The notes beneath the pieces are model-generated. The model was not told the origin of the DNA, searched no databases, and saw nothing but the letters and a program-made list of their open reading frames with translations. DNA of 44,168 bases from the NCBI GenBank assembly GCA_947453205.1, contig CANGFT010000037.1:1-44168 (forward strand), given 5' to 3'. Both the position numbers and the translations under genes were made by a program. Shown one piece after another: positions 7,226 through 16,371 of the stretch; within the stretch, counting starts at the first letter, position 1; every line of letters begins with the position of its first letter. The DNA comes from Beijerinckiaceae bacterium. GTDB taxonomy: Bacteria; Pseudomonadota; Alphaproteobacteria; Rhizobiales; Beijerinckiaceae.

Positions 7226-8425
7226 TCAGGTCTTGTCTTTGTCGCGCAGCAGCCACGGAATGACGCCGAAAACCATCATAAGCGCAGATGAGGCGCCGCA
7301 GGTGATGATGAGCGGCCAGACCGTGCCATCCGCCAGCAAACCATAGGTCTGCGTCGTCATGGCCCCGAAAAGATTCTGCAGGCAGACGCCAACCCCCGAC
7401 GCCGTGCCCGCGAGGCGCGGCTCAATCGCCATGGCGCCAGCCTGTCCATAGGGCAAAGCGATGCCCTGCGCGAAGGTGATGAGAAAGCCGGGGCCGAAAA
7501 CCGACAGGGGCGTCACGACATCCGCCGCCAGCAGCACGCAGAGAACGATGGCGGAAGCAAGCGACAGGATGGAGCCGATCAGCACCATCGTCTCGATGCG
7601 CGCCCGGGCGCCGACCCGGCTCGAAACGAAATTGCCCATCAGATAGCCAGCCGGAAAAGTCAGGAACCAGTAGCCATATTCGGCTGCGGGCCTGTGCAGC
7701 GTCTCCTTCATGATGAAGGAGGCGGCGGAAGCCGTCACCATGAAGGCGCCGGTGCTGAAGCCGGTCTGGCAGACGAAGGCGACGAACCGAAGGTGGGAGA
7801 AGAGAACGCCAAAGCCCCCGAGCATGCTCGGCCTCGCGCCGATGGCGCCTGAACCCGGGGCAGGCCGCGTCTCATAGATCGTCAGGAAGGCTCCCGTCGC
7901 GATCACCGCGCCGCCCGCAAGGGCGAGGGCGAAGACGCCGCGCCAGCCGAAATGATCGACGAGCAGGCCCGAGGCCACCGGCGCGATCATCGGCCCTATC
8001 GTGTAGAACATGGTGAGATAGGCGAGCACCTTGACCAGCTTGTCCGGCCCATAGGCGTCCCGCGCGATGGTCCGCACCAGCGTGAGGCCGCACCCTGCCC
8101 CAACCGCCTGCAAAAGGCGCCCGATCACCAGCGTGGTCACGGACACCGCGAAGAGCGACGCGAGGCTGCCGATGAGAAAGAAAGCGAGGCCGGACAGCAG
8201 AACGGGCCGCCGACCATAGCGGTCGGCCAGCGCGCCATAGACCAGCGTCGCCGCCGCCATGCCGAACAGCGCGACGCTGAATGTCAGTTGCGCCAGAGAA
8301 TCCGAGATCTGCAGCCCGACCTTCACGGCCGGAATCACTGGCATGAACGCATGGACAGCCAAAGGCCCCATCAGGGCGATGGAGGCCAGAGACAGGGCGA
8401 ACATGCGGGTGGGCGCTTGCGGCAT
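7226..8425 (-). CDS. MFS transporter, Bcr/CflA (DHA1) type
   Basis: The 399-residue protein has twelve hydrophobic segments. The loop GALADRYGRRPVLL is MFS motif A and the following region QAVGAGCGLTLVRTIARDAY matches the Bcr/CflA drug-resistance group, which are proton-driven exporters or small-molecule carriers. As first gene of the MFS-TauE-TauD operon it may move the compound attacked by the TauD-like enzyme, or simply confer resistance. The ATG at 8425 gives the usual short cytoplasmic N-terminus; a TTG nine codons upstream is possible but unnecessary. The ribosome site is weak (AAGAAAG). Confidence 0.82.
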   Translation of the reverse strand: MPQAPTRMFALSLASIALMGPLAVHAFMPVIPAVKVGLQISDSLAQLTFSVALFGMAAATLVYGALADRYGRRPVLLSGLAFFLIGSLASLFAVSVTTLVIGRLLQAVGAGCGLTLVRTIARDAYGPDKLVKVLAYLTMFYTIGPMIAPVASGLLVDHFGWRGVFALALAGGAVIATGAFLTIYETRPAPGSGAIGARPSMLGGFGVLFSHLRFVAFVCQTGFSTGAFMVTASAASFIMKETLHRPAAEYGYWFLTFPAGYLMGNFVSSRVGARARIETMVLIGSILSLASAIVLCVLLAADVVTPLSVFGPGFLITFAQGIALPYGQAGAMAIEPRLAGTASGVGVCLQNLFGAMTTQTYGLLADGTVWPLIITCGASSALMMVFGVIPWLLRDKDKT

Positions 8426-8612
8426 TGCACTTTCTTGCCCGGCCCGGCCCAAGACCCGCGCCGATTCATGAGATATCTAATCTTCAGTAGACCAATGCGG
8501 GTAGCAGCGCCACCGCCAAAGGGTTGCTCCTGAAAAACGCTGGAAGGCAGGCGGCGTGACTCTGCGCCACAGGTTGCGGTAATAGAGCGGCAGAATTCCA
8601 TGAGGAGCCCCC

Positions 8613-9638
8613 ATGTCCCTTCGCAGCCTCTCCCTGAAGGCCACCCTCCTGCTCACCCTCGCCCTGCCCTGCGCGCCCGCAATGGCCCAGAGCGGCGACC
8701 AGCTCTTCGCCAAGAAGACGGTCACGATCTACATCGGCAACACCGCTGGCGGCAGCTATGACCTCTATGGCCGCATGGTCGCGCGCTTCCTTGGCAAGCA
8801 TCTGCCGGGCCAGCCGACGGTCGTCGCCTCGAACATGCCGGGCGCGGGCACCCTGAAGGCGGCGAATTTCATCTATGACGTCGCCCCCAAGGACGGCACC
8901 GCCATCGGCATCGTCACGGAGACGCTGGCGCTCGAGCAGGCGGTCGCCAACCCCGCCGTGCAGTTCGACGCGACGAAGTTCATCTGGATGGGCCGCGTCG
9001 CCTCCTCCAACAACATCCATTTCCAGTGGCACACCGCCAAGGTGCAATCCATCGAAGAGGCGAAGAAGATGGAGACGCCGGTCGCCGCCGCCGGCGCAGG
9101 CAACATTTCCGAAGTCGTGCCGAACCTGCTCAACAAGGTGATCGGCACGAAATTCAAGGTCATCTCCGGCTACCCCGCATCCGCCGAATCCATGCTGGCC
9201 ATGGAGCGCGGAGAGGTCGAGGGCGCGGCCTCGTCATGGGCGGCCGTCAAGACCGGCAAGAAGGCCTGGCTGGCGGAAAAGAAGATCAAGATCATCCTGC
9301 AGGACGTGCCGACCCGCAGCCCCGAACTGCCGGACGTGCCCGCTCTTGGCGAACTCGGCGACAACGCCGACGACAAGGCCCTGCTCGGCCTCTACGCCAG
9401 CGGCGGCGCCGTGGGTCGCGCCTTCATCCTGCCGCCCGGCACGAACCCTGCCGCCGTGAAGGCGCTGCAGACCGGCTTCATGGACATGGTGAAGGATCCG
9501 GAGTTCCTGGCCGAGATGGAGAAGGCCACGCTCGATGTCGATCCCGTGGGGCCCGATGAACTGGCGGCCAACACCCGCCAGACCCTCGCGACCTCGGCTG
9601 CGGTGATCACCCGAGCCAAGGCCCTGTTCGGGCGTTGA
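8613..9638 (+). CDS. TctC-type (tripartite tricarboxylate transporter-like) solute-binding protein
   Basis: A 341-residue exported protein. The first 25 residues form a Sec signal peptide ending AMA before QSGDQ. The mature protein has the family's opening strand (KTVTIYIGNTAGGSYDLYGR), then VASNMPGAG and a DGTAIGIV segment, as in TctC/Bug proteins that bind carboxylates. Such proteins normally feed a TctA-TctB membrane complex, which is not encoded here. AGGAG stands five bases before the ATG. It diverges from the MFS-TauE-TauD operon across 187 bp and is followed by the copper ATPase gene, from which a hairpin (9652-9687) separates it. The ligand cannot be read from the sequence. Confidence 0.85.
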   Translation: MSLRSLSLKATLLLTLALPCAPAMAQSGDQLFAKKTVTIYIGNTAGGSYDLYGRMVARFLGKHLPGQPTVVASNMPGAGTLKAANFIYDVAPKDGTAIGIVTETLALEQAVANPAVQFDATKFIWMGRVASSNNIHFQWHTAKVQSIEEAKKMETPVAAAGAGNISEVVPNLLNKVIGTKFKVISGYPASAESMLAMERGEVEGAASSWAAVKTGKKAWLAEKKIKIILQDVPTRSPELPDVPALGELGDNADDKALLGLYASGGAVGRAFILPPGTNPAAVKALQTGFMDMVKDPEFLAEMEKATLDVDPVGPDELAANTRQTLATSAAVITRAKALFGR

Positions 9639-9651
9639 TCCGGCCTTGGCC

Positions 9652-9687
9652 TGCGCCCACGCGCCACACTGGCGATGGGTGGGCGCA
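9652..9687. other. Stable hairpin between the TctC-like gene and the copper ATPase
   Basis: TGCGCCCAC (9652-9660) pairs perfectly with 9679-9687, and an inner helix CGCCA/TGGCG (9662-9666 with 9670-9674) caps it. There is no T run, so it is not a standard intrinsic terminator, but it may block or pause transcription or protect the 3' end of the upstream message. Confidence 0.55.
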
Positions 9688-9713
9688 GCGCCTAGATGAA
9701 AGCAGGAGGCCTC

Positions 9714-12158
9714 ATGAGCGTCACCCTGCCGGACCAGCCCGCCCCGACGCAGCCGCAAGCCGCCGGGGCGAACGCCCTGGACCTTTCGATCCCAGTCGAG
9801 GGCATGACCTGCGCCACCTGCGCGGGCCGCATTGAGGCCGCCCTTTGCGCCCTGCCCGGCGTCTCCGCTCAGGTGAACCTGGCGGCCGAACGGGCCGAGG
9901 TGCGTTTCGACCCCGCCCGCACGACGCCCCAAGCGCTGGCGACGGCCATCGAAAACGCAGGCTACGACGTCCCGCGCGAAACCATCGAACTCAAGATCGG
10001 CGGCATGACCTGCGCGAGCTGCGTGGCGCGGGTGGAGAAGGCGCTGGCCTCCGCGCCGGGCGTCATCGCCGCGACCGTCAACCTCGCCACCGAAAAGGCC
10101 AGCATCGAGGCGCAGCGCGGCATATTGCGTCCCGCCGATCTCGTGGCCGCCGTCGAGGATGCGGGTTATGAGGCCGAGATCCTCACCGGCGACAGCGCCC
10201 GCGACGCCCAGATGGCCGCCGCCGATGACCAGCGCATGCGCCAGGAACGCTGGCGCGTCATCGCCGCACTCGCGCTCGCCCTGCCGCTGACGCTGCCCAT
10301 GTTCGGGGTCATGCTCCCCTTCTGGCTGCAATTCACCCTGGCGACGCCGGTGCAGTTCATACTGGGCTGGCGGTTCTATGTCGCTGGATACAAAGCCCTG
10401 CGGGCGGGCGCCGGCAATATGGATCTGCTGGTGGCGCTGGGCACCTCCACCGCCTATGGCTACAGCCTCTGGCTCATGACGCAGCCCCATGCCCATCATC
10501 TCTATTTCGAGGCGGCGTCCATCGTCATCGCCCTTGTGCTGCTCGGCAAATGGCTCGAGAGCAGGGCTAAAAGGTCGACCACAATCGCCATACGCTCGCT
10601 CATGGCCCTGCGGCCCGAGACCGCGCGTGTGGAGCGGGGCGGCGGCGAGGTGGTGGTGCCCGTTTCGGCGGTGGCGCAAGGCGATGTCGTCGTGGTGCGC
10701 CCCGGCGAGCGCCTGCCGGTCGATGGGCGGGTGATCGCGGGCGCAAGCTCGGTGGACGAGAGCCTGCTGACGGGGGAAAGCCTGCCGGTTGAAAAGTCGC
10801 CCGGCGACAAGGTCACCGGCGGGGCCATCAATGGCGAGGGCCTGCTGCGGGTGGAGACCACGGCGGTCGGCGAGCGGTCGACCCTGGCGCGCATCATCGC
10901 CCTTGTGGAGCATGCGCAGGCCAACAAGGCGCCGGTGCAGAAGCTCGTGGACAGGGTCTCCGCCGTCTTCGTGCCCGTCGTGATCGCCATCGCTGCGCTC
11001 ACCTTCCTCGGCTGGTGGCTGATCCTTGGCGACGCCGGTGGCGGCCTGCTGGCGGCCGTTTCGGTGATGGTCATCGCCTGCCCCTGCGCGCTCGGCCTCG
11101 CCACCCCCACGGCTTTCATGGTGGGGACAGGCGCCGCCGCGCGCGCGGGCATCCTCATCCGCGATCAGGAGGCGCTGGAGCGCGCCCACGCCCTGAACAC
11201 TGTGGTGCTCGACAAGACCGGCACGATCACGCAAGGCCGCCCCTCCGTGACCGAAATGCTGCCCGCCAGCGGTGTCACGGAGCAGGCGTTGCTGCGGGTG
11301 GCGGCGGGCGCCCAGCACGGCAGCGAACATCCCCTCGCCCATGCGATCCAGACCCGCGCTAAGGGCATGGAGACCGACCCTCTCGACGCCTTCCGCAACC
11401 GCACGGGAATGGGGCTTGAGGCGACCCTCGCGGGCCGCAGGATCGTCATAGGCAACCGCGCGCTCATGACCGAAGCGGGCGTCGACATTTCCGAAAGGGC
11501 GGCCGAGGCCGAAGCCCTCGAAGCGCAGGGCCGCACGGTGATGTGGGTGGCGGAGGCCGCGCCCCCGCGCCTGCTCGGCGCAATAGCCGTGCGGGATCCG
11601 CTCAAGCCCGGCGCCGCCAAAGCCGTGGCCGATCTCGCTGCGCTTGGCGTGGAGACCGTTCTGCTGACTGGCGACAATGAACGCACCGCCGCCGTGGTCG
11701 CCCGCGAGGTCGGCGTGACCCGGGTGATGGCGGGCGTGCTGCCCGCAGGCAAGGCCGCCGAGATCGAGGCCCTCCGCGCGCAAGGGCGACGCGTCGCCAT
11801 GGTGGGCGATGGCGTCAATGACGCGCCCGCGCTCGCCGCCGCAGATGTCGGAATGGCCATGGGCACGGGCGCTGACGTCGCCATGAACACCGCCGCCATC
11901 ACCCTGATGCGCGGCGACCCCCTTCTCATCGCTGACGCCATCTCGATCAGCCGCGCCACCTACGCGACGATCCGCCGGGGCCTGTTCTGGGCCTTCATCT
12001 ACAATATCGTGGGCATTCCGCTGGCGGCCATGGGCCTGTTGAGCCCGGTCTTCGCCGGCGCGGCCATGGCACTGTCTTCGGTCAGCGTGGTCGCCAACGC
12101 CCTGCTGCTGCGAAGGTGGCGTCCCACTGCGGGGCAGGAGGCGTCGGACCGCAGCTAA
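9714..12158 (+). CDS. copA: Copper-translocating P1B-type ATPase with two HMA domains
   Basis: An 814-residue copper-exporting P-type ATPase. Two N-terminal heavy-metal domains carry MTCATC (Cys33, Cys36) and MTCASC (Cys100, Cys103). The translocation motif Cys-Pro-Cys is at 456-458, the phosphorylated Asp500 lies in DKTGT, the actuator has LLTGES, the nucleotide domain has the SEHPLA His-Pro motif, and GDGVNDAP begins at 698. All catalytic residues are intact. The CPC site with this pattern is specific to Cu(I)/Ag(I) pumps. ATG 9714 is preferred over the ATG at 9696 because AGGAGG lies five bases before it. No cueR or copZ gene accompanies it in the window. Confidence 0.93.
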   Translation: MSVTLPDQPAPTQPQAAGANALDLSIPVEGMTCATCAGRIEAALCALPGVSAQVNLAAERAEVRFDPARTTPQALATAIENAGYDVPRETIELKIGGMTCASCVARVEKALASAPGVIAATVNLATEKASIEAQRGILRPADLVAAVEDAGYEAEILTGDSARDAQMAAADDQRMRQERWRVIAALALALPLTLPMFGVMLPFWLQFTLATPVQFILGWRFYVAGYKALRAGAGNMDLLVALGTSTAYGYSLWLMTQPHAHHLYFEAASIVIALVLLGKWLESRAKRSTTIAIRSLMALRPETARVERGGGEVVVPVSAVAQGDVVVVRPGERLPVDGRVIAGASSVDESLLTGESLPVEKSPGDKVTGGAINGEGLLRVETTAVGERSTLARIIALVEHAQANKAPVQKLVDRVSAVFVPVVIAIAALTFLGWWLILGDAGGGLLAAVSVMVIACPCALGLATPTAFMVGTGAAARAGILIRDQEALERAHALNTVVLDKTGTITQGRPSVTEMLPASGVTEQALLRVAAGAQHGSEHPLAHAIQTRAKGMETDPLDAFRNRTGMGLEATLAGRRIVIGNRALMTEAGVDISERAAEAEALEAQGRTVMWVAEAAPPRLLGAIAVRDPLKPGAAKAVADLAALGVETVLLTGDNERTAAVVAREVGVTRVMAGVLPAGKAAEIEALRAQGRRVAMVGDGVNDAPALAAADVGMAMGTGADVAMNTAAITLMRGDPLLIADAISISRATYATIRRGLFWAFIYNIVGIPLAAMGLLSPVFAGAAMALSSVSVVANALLLRRWRPTAGQEASDRS

Positions 12159-12216
12159 TCCAATCTTTACCAAGACCAGCCAATCTTCGTCTCGTAGTGT
12201 TGCGTGCGAGGCGTAG

Positions 12217-13593
12217 ATGAGTGAGTTGTTGCTGGCGCGTTCCGCCGGGATTGTGAATGGCGGGGACTCTGTCGTCCCCAATGATCTCCACGTTCAATTC
12301 GATTTGCTGGCCGCTGCCGGCGGGGGCGAAGCCCTCCGCGCCAACGCCGCCCCCAGCGCGCTGCTCCGCCCGGCGCCTCATGAAATCTGGTTCTCAAGCA
12401 CGGACGCCGCCGCGCCGAGCCTGCACGCCCATGCGGCGGGGCTCGCCACGCTCGCCCGGCTCATGGCCCTGAGCGACGGCTCGAACCTCACCCTGTCCGG
12501 CTGGTTTGACGGTCTGCGCGCGCGGATCGCAGCCACATTCGGCGCGCCCGGAACCTGCGTCCTCCTGGCGCCCTCCATCTCCAGCGCCCGCGACCTCGCG
12601 CGCGCCGTGGCCTTCGCCATCCAGGGGGAGCCAGCGCGGGAAATCTCCGCAGGCGCCAGCGAAAGCCATGACATCGGACAGACCCGCGACATCGCCCTGC
12701 GCCTTGACGACGGACGCCCCCGCGAGGCCCGTGAAATCAATCACGAGGCCCTGCAGGCCGCCCGCCAACTCGGCTCACCCCTGCTGCTTCATGTGCTCGA
12801 TCATAGCCGCACAGGCCTTGCGGGACTGACGCGGGCGGGCGCGGACGCCATCGCCACCGAGCGTTCCGCCCTGACCCTGATCGACGCCACAGCCATGCGC
12901 ACCGCGCCCGATTGCCTGCGTTGGGATCTGGAAGTCGGCCGCATGGTGCTCATCAGCGGCTCGACCTTCCTCGGCGGCCACGCCGCCTCCGCCGCCCTGC
13001 TGGTGCCAGCATGTCTGGCGGAGCGGCTGAGGCATGTCCCGCCGACCGCCCTCCTCGCGGAGACCAGCGCCCATGACCTGCCGCCCGAATGGCGCGACAC
13101 GTTCTGCGCGCCTGACGCCGCGCGTTTCAACATCGGCCTTGGCCTGCGCTGGAGCGCGGCCCTGGCTGAACTCGACCGCTACCTGAACACCCCCGAGCCG
13201 CTGCGCTCGGCGATCCTTGATCTCTTCGCCAGCAAAGTCCTCGGCCAAATCGCCCGCTACGACTGGATCGACCGCATCGAGCAGGGCAAGGGGGGCGTCG
13301 CGCCACTGATCCTCGGCGGCGCCACGCTGGCGCAGGCCCAGGGCCTGAGAGACGCGCTCGCGACGCTTGGCGATCAGCCCGGAGACGCCGTGTTCCATCT
13401 CGGCGCGCCCATCGAAATCGGCCCCGATCTCGTAGCCATGCCCCTGTCGGCCTCAGCGCCCATGGTCAACGATGTCGCCGGCCGCATCGCCCGGGGCGTC
13501 AGCTTCGAGCGCGCCTTCGCGCCGATCCAGCGGGACATAGAGGCCCTTTTCAACAAGATGGAGAGGATCTGGGAAGGCGCGCTGCGTCCTTGA
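12217..13593 (+). CDS. Uncharacterised protein resembling a PLP fold-type I enzyme that lacks the catalytic lysine
   Basis: The 458-residue protein is not recognisable by an obvious name. Its middle reads like a fold-type I PLP enzyme: GTCVLLAPSISSARDLARAVA at the cofactor-phosphate turn, HSRTGLAG, LIDATAMR with Asp223 where the pyridine-binding aspartate would be, and then VLISGSTFLGGHAASAALLVP. In homologues with a GSKFxGGxPFSGAL-type segment the lysine binds PLP; here the position is Thr250 and no lysine is close by. This suggests a catalytically dead or repurposed relative. The gene starts with ATG after a weak GAGG and precedes a PhyH-family dioxygenase and a methyltransferase. The assignment is by pattern reading only. 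Confidence 0.6.
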   Translation: MSELLLARSAGIVNGGDSVVPNDLHVQFDLLAAAGGGEALRANAAPSALLRPAPHEIWFSSTDAAAPSLHAHAAGLATLARLMALSDGSNLTLSGWFDGLRARIAATFGAPGTCVLLAPSISSARDLARAVAFAIQGEPAREISAGASESHDIGQTRDIALRLDDGRPREAREINHEALQAARQLGSPLLLHVLDHSRTGLAGLTRAGADAIATERSALTLIDATAMRTAPDCLRWDLEVGRMVLISGSTFLGGHAASAALLVPACLAERLRHVPPTALLAETSAHDLPPEWRDTFCAPDAARFNIGLGLRWSAALAELDRYLNTPEPLRSAILDLFASKVLGQIARYDWIDRIEQGKGGVAPLILGGATLAQAQGLRDALATLGDQPGDAVFHLGAPIEIGPDLVAMPLSASAPMVNDVAGRIARGVSFERAFAPIQRDIEALFNKMERIWEGALRP

Positions 13594-13687
13594 CCTGAGC
13601 CCTTCGCCTTCGACTGGACAAGGTCATCGGAGAAGCTGCATCTTGAAGGTCGCAGGGGCGCCATGCTGCGCCCGAGGAGATGCAGGC

Positions 13688-14665
13688 TTGTTCGGGATCT
13701 TCAAACGCCGCTCATACCCGGCCCAATTCTCCCGCTACTACACAGCGGAGATTCCGGTCGACCTTGACCGCATCGGTGAATTCCGCGGCGACGCCTTCCC
13801 GAACTGCGCTTCGGGGTGCTGGCTCGATCAACCCAATGCCCTGCAGGAGATCGCAGGCCGCGAGACGCGCGGGGAGCTTTCGGGCGAAGACGCGCATATG
13901 TGCCGCCAATTCGTCGTAGAGGGCTACTATATCGCCAAAGGACTTATCGACGGCGCTCTCATTGACTCCGTCTGGAGCGCCTATGAAGAGGCGATCCGCT
14001 CAGGCGTCATCAGCGTTCAGCAGGAAAGTCATGGCGAGGGAGACCCCTACCCCGGACGGCGCCTCGATCCCCATCTTGAGGTGGCGCGCATAAGGGATCT
14101 TCAATGGCATCCCTCCATTCTTCGGATCACGGATCTTTTGTTCGGGCGAAAGACCCTGCCTTTCCAGACGATCATCGGACACAAGGGCAGCGCGCAGCCA
14201 GCTCATTCCGACGCCATCCACATGACGACCTATCCGCTCGGGTTCCTGATCGCCAACTGGATAGCCCTGGAAGACATCCATCCCGATAGCGGGCCGCTCT
14301 TCTACTACCCCAAGAGCCACCGCGTCCTGCCTTACCTGCTGAGCGGCGACCTTGGAATCCCTCGAAAGGCCTTCAAGAAAGGCGAGCCCGTCTATCCCAT
14401 CTATGAGGCGACCCTCAAAACTTATATCGACGCCTACGGACTGAAGCCCGAAACCTTCCTGCCGCAAAAAGGCGATGTTCTGTTCTGGCACGCGAACCTG
14501 GTGCATGGTGGGGACCGCCGCAGGGATCTGAGTCATTCCCGCAAGGCGCTGGTCTGCCACTATTTCGCAGAACGCGCCGTCACCTACCATGACCTTTCAG
14601 GCAATCTGAGCAGGCTGCATCGAAACGGGGTCTACAGTCCGGTCGTCACCGACCCGCCGCTTTAG
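13688..14665 (+). CDS. Phytanoyl-CoA dioxygenase (PhyH)-family non-heme iron oxygenase
   Basis: About 325 residues. The iron triad is visible as His173-x-Asp175 (PAHSDAIHM) and distal His273 (NLVHGG), followed by Arg285 (SHSRKAL) for 2-oxoglutarate. Surrounding sequence (ALEDIHPDSGPLFYYPKSH, FLPQKGDVLFWHANLVHGG) is characteristic of PhyH enzymes, which hydroxylate lipids, natural products or compatible solutes. No ATG fits. A TTG at 13688 with GAGGAG eight bases upstream is the best start; a TTG at 13643 is an alternative. The stop codon overlaps the stop of the convergent methyltransferase gene in the tetranucleotide TTAG. The substrate is unknown. Confidence 0.8.
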   Translation: MFGIFKRRSYPAQFSRYYTAEIPVDLDRIGEFRGDAFPNCASGCWLDQPNALQEIAGRETRGELSGEDAHMCRQFVVEGYYIAKGLIDGALIDSVWSAYEEAIRSGVISVQQESHGEGDPYPGRRLDPHLEVARIRDLQWHPSILRITDLLFGRKTLPFQTIIGHKGSAQPAHSDAIHMTTYPLGFLIANWIALEDIHPDSGPLFYYPKSHRVLPYLLSGDLGIPRKAFKKGEPVYPIYEATLKTYIDAYGLKPETFLPQKGDVLFWHANLVHGGDRRRDLSHSRKALVCHYFAERAVTYHDLSGNLSRLHRNGVYSPVVTDPPL

Positions 14666-15519
14666 CCGACGGCGCCGCTCCGCCGCGCAAAAACTGTGAA
14701 GGCGGGACCATAGGGATGATCCGGCTCCTCCAGCGTGAAGCGGAGGTCATCGAAGCCCTTGGCGCGCAGAAGATCGAGAATCTGCTGCTTCTCCATCCAG
14801 TAATGGGTGTCGTTCAAGCCGCCGCAGAATTTCTTGTCGCGCCACGCCTTCCAATAACTACGTTCGTGCAGGCGGAACGCCATGCCATGTGCGGACCGCA
14901 TCTCGACGCGTCCTGAAAAGGGTGTGCGTCGTGGGTCGTCAGGCGGAAGCTCGACCTCGTCGAAATAATGCGTCCAGATGATGAGTGAATCAGCATGCGC
15001 GCAGATGTTCTCGATCAACTGCACAGGCTCGCTCATATGGTAGAGCACGCCGCAAGCCACGATCAGATCATAGCGCTCATCCATCGTCGCCAGCCATTTC
15101 TGGCAATCGCCCAGCAGAAACTCGGCGTTTTTCAGACGCAGAATCTCCTTGACGATGAGGCAACGCATGAAGGCGAGCTTGTTGGCTTCGATCGCAAGGA
15201 TCCGCGCGGCGCCCGCCTGATGCAGCATGAACGTATGCGCGGCCTCCAGCGGGCCAAGCTCGAGCACCTGCTTGCCCTCCAGCGACCCGAATTGTTCAAT
15301 CCCCCAATGAATGCGGGCGTCATGATAGAAAGCGTGCGGCCCAGCCGTGACTCCGTGTTCAGGCGGCAAGGCGTGGTTCCAGCCAGGAACCAGATCGATC
15401 GCGTTTTGATGACTGGGCGGCGCATCGACATATTCGTCGAGAACATGGCTGGCGTCATGCTTTGGCTGCTCGCGCCCCAAGGCTCTGGACAATGCGGTGA
15501 CTAGTCGAGCGAACATCAT
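14662..15519 (-). CDS. Class I SAM-dependent methyltransferase
   Basis: A 285-residue Rossmann-type methyltransferase. Motif I is VLELGPLEAAHTF, the ribose-binding acid follows in AIEANK, an acidic motif is LLGDCQ, and motif IV is YDLIVACGVLYHM. The segment WGIEQFGSLEGKQVLELG is like methyltransferases of the Methyltransf_23 group that act on sugars or small molecules linked to surface polymers, but the acceptor cannot be told. It is convergent with the PhyH-type gene and shares a TTAG overlap with it (TAG on plus, TAA on minus). Confidence 0.82.
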   Translation of the reverse strand: MMFARLVTALSRALGREQPKHDASHVLDEYVDAPPSHQNAIDLVPGWNHALPPEHGVTAGPHAFYHDARIHWGIEQFGSLEGKQVLELGPLEAAHTFMLHQAGAARILAIEANKLAFMRCLIVKEILRLKNAEFLLGDCQKWLATMDERYDLIVACGVLYHMSEPVQLIENICAHADSLIIWTHYFDEVELPPDDPRRTPFSGRVEMRSAHGMAFRLHERSYWKAWRDKKFCGGLNDTHYWMEKQQILDLLRAKGFDDLRFTLEEPDHPYGPAFTVFARRSGAVG

Positions 15520-15581
15520 CTTCCCGGCCGAGGCTGACGCCGTGACGTCATAGGGTCCTCTTCAACCGCCGCGTGGGATTT

Positions 15582-15592
15582 GTCAAATTGAC
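15582..15592. promoter_or_regulatory. 11-bp palindrome in the divergent methyltransferase/GST region
   Basis: GTCAA-A-TTGAC is a perfect palindrome around a central A. It also contains a consensus-like TTGAC on each strand (TTGACA on minus, TTGACG on plus), so it could be overlapping -35 elements of divergent promoters or an operator. No good -10 box was found at standard spacing on either side, so this is weak. Confidence 0.3.
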
Positions 15593-15675
15593 GCAATCCG
15601 GGAGCAGGGCTTCCCATTTGCGCGGGTCACGTCGATATTGCACCCCTATCAAAGCATCTGATCCGGGGACAGCAC

Positions 15676-16371
15676 ATGATCGACCTCTACTACTGGGCAA
15701 CGCCAAACGGCCACAAGGTCACCATTTTTCTTGAGGAGGTCGGCCTCCCCTATACGATCAAGCCGATCAACATCGGCAAGGGCGAACAGTTCGACCCCGC
15801 CTTCCTGAAGGTCGCGCCGAACAACCGGATTCCCGCCATCGTCGACCATGCGCCCGCCGATGGCGGGGCGCCGCTTCCGCTCTTCGAATCGGGCGCGATC
15901 CTGACCTATCTGGCGGACAAGACCGGCAAGTTCCTCCCCGCCGACCCGCGCGGCCGCGCCCGGACCTTCGAATGGCTGTTCTGGCAGATGGGCGGGCTTG
16001 GCCCCATGGCCGGACAGAACCATCATTTCTCGGCCTATGCGCTGGAAAAGATCCCCTACGCCATCGACCGCTATGTCCGGGAGACCGCCCGGCTCTATGG
16101 CGTCCTCGACCGTCAGCTCGCCCAGCACCCCTTCGTGGCGGGCGACTACTCGATCGCGGACATGGCCTGCTACCCCTGGATCGTGCCCCATGAGCGCCAG
16201 GGCCAGAAGCTTGAGGATTTCCCAAATCTCAAGCGCTGGTTCGAGGCCATCAAGGCGAGGCCCGCCGTCGTCCGCGCCTATGAATGGGGCGAAAAGATCC
16301 GCAATCCCGGCGTCAACGACGAGACGCGCGCGATCCTGTTTGGAACCGCAAAACCGTCAAACCCGGCCTGA
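15676..16371 (+). CDS. Glutathione S-transferase, nu-class (YfcG/YghU-like)
   Basis: A 231-residue GST. The thioredoxin-like half starts IDLYYWATPNGHKVTIFLEE, where Thr-Pro-Asn is the nu-class active-site signature, followed by NNRIPAIVD (the cis-proline) and ESGAIL, which binds the glutathione gamma-glutamyl group. The helical half has FEWLFWQMGGLGPMAGQ, typical of YfcG/YghU relatives with disulfide reductase activity. It lacks the SSC/SAR signature of zeta-class maleylpyruvate isomerase. A second paralogue lies at 39492-40130. Near a gentisate cluster it might still isomerise the ring-cleavage product or detoxify intermediates; this is inference. Its last 15 bases overlap the convergent iclR-type gene. 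Confidence 0.88.
   Translation: MIDLYYWATPNGHKVTIFLEEVGLPYTIKPINIGKGEQFDPAFLKVAPNNRIPAIVDHAPADGGAPLPLFESGAILTYLADKTGKFLPADPRGRARTFEWLFWQMGGLGPMAGQNHHFSAYALEKIPYAIDRYVRETARLYGVLDRQLAQHPFVAGDYSIADMACYPWIVPHERQGQKLEDFPNLKRWFEAIKARPAVVRAYEWGEKIRNPGVNDETRAILFGTAKPSNPA

Noticed and set aside
9234-12281. A 1015-codon open frame on the minus strand opposite the TctC-like and copper ATPase genes
   Set aside because: It spans two well-supported plus-strand genes with all catalytic motifs and shows no protein family pattern of its own.
15676-16371. Maleylpyruvate isomerase (zeta-class GST)
   Set aside because: The N-terminal active site is the Thr-Pro-Asn nu-class type, and the zeta signature with the serine-cysteine run is absent. 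A similar activity cannot be excluded.
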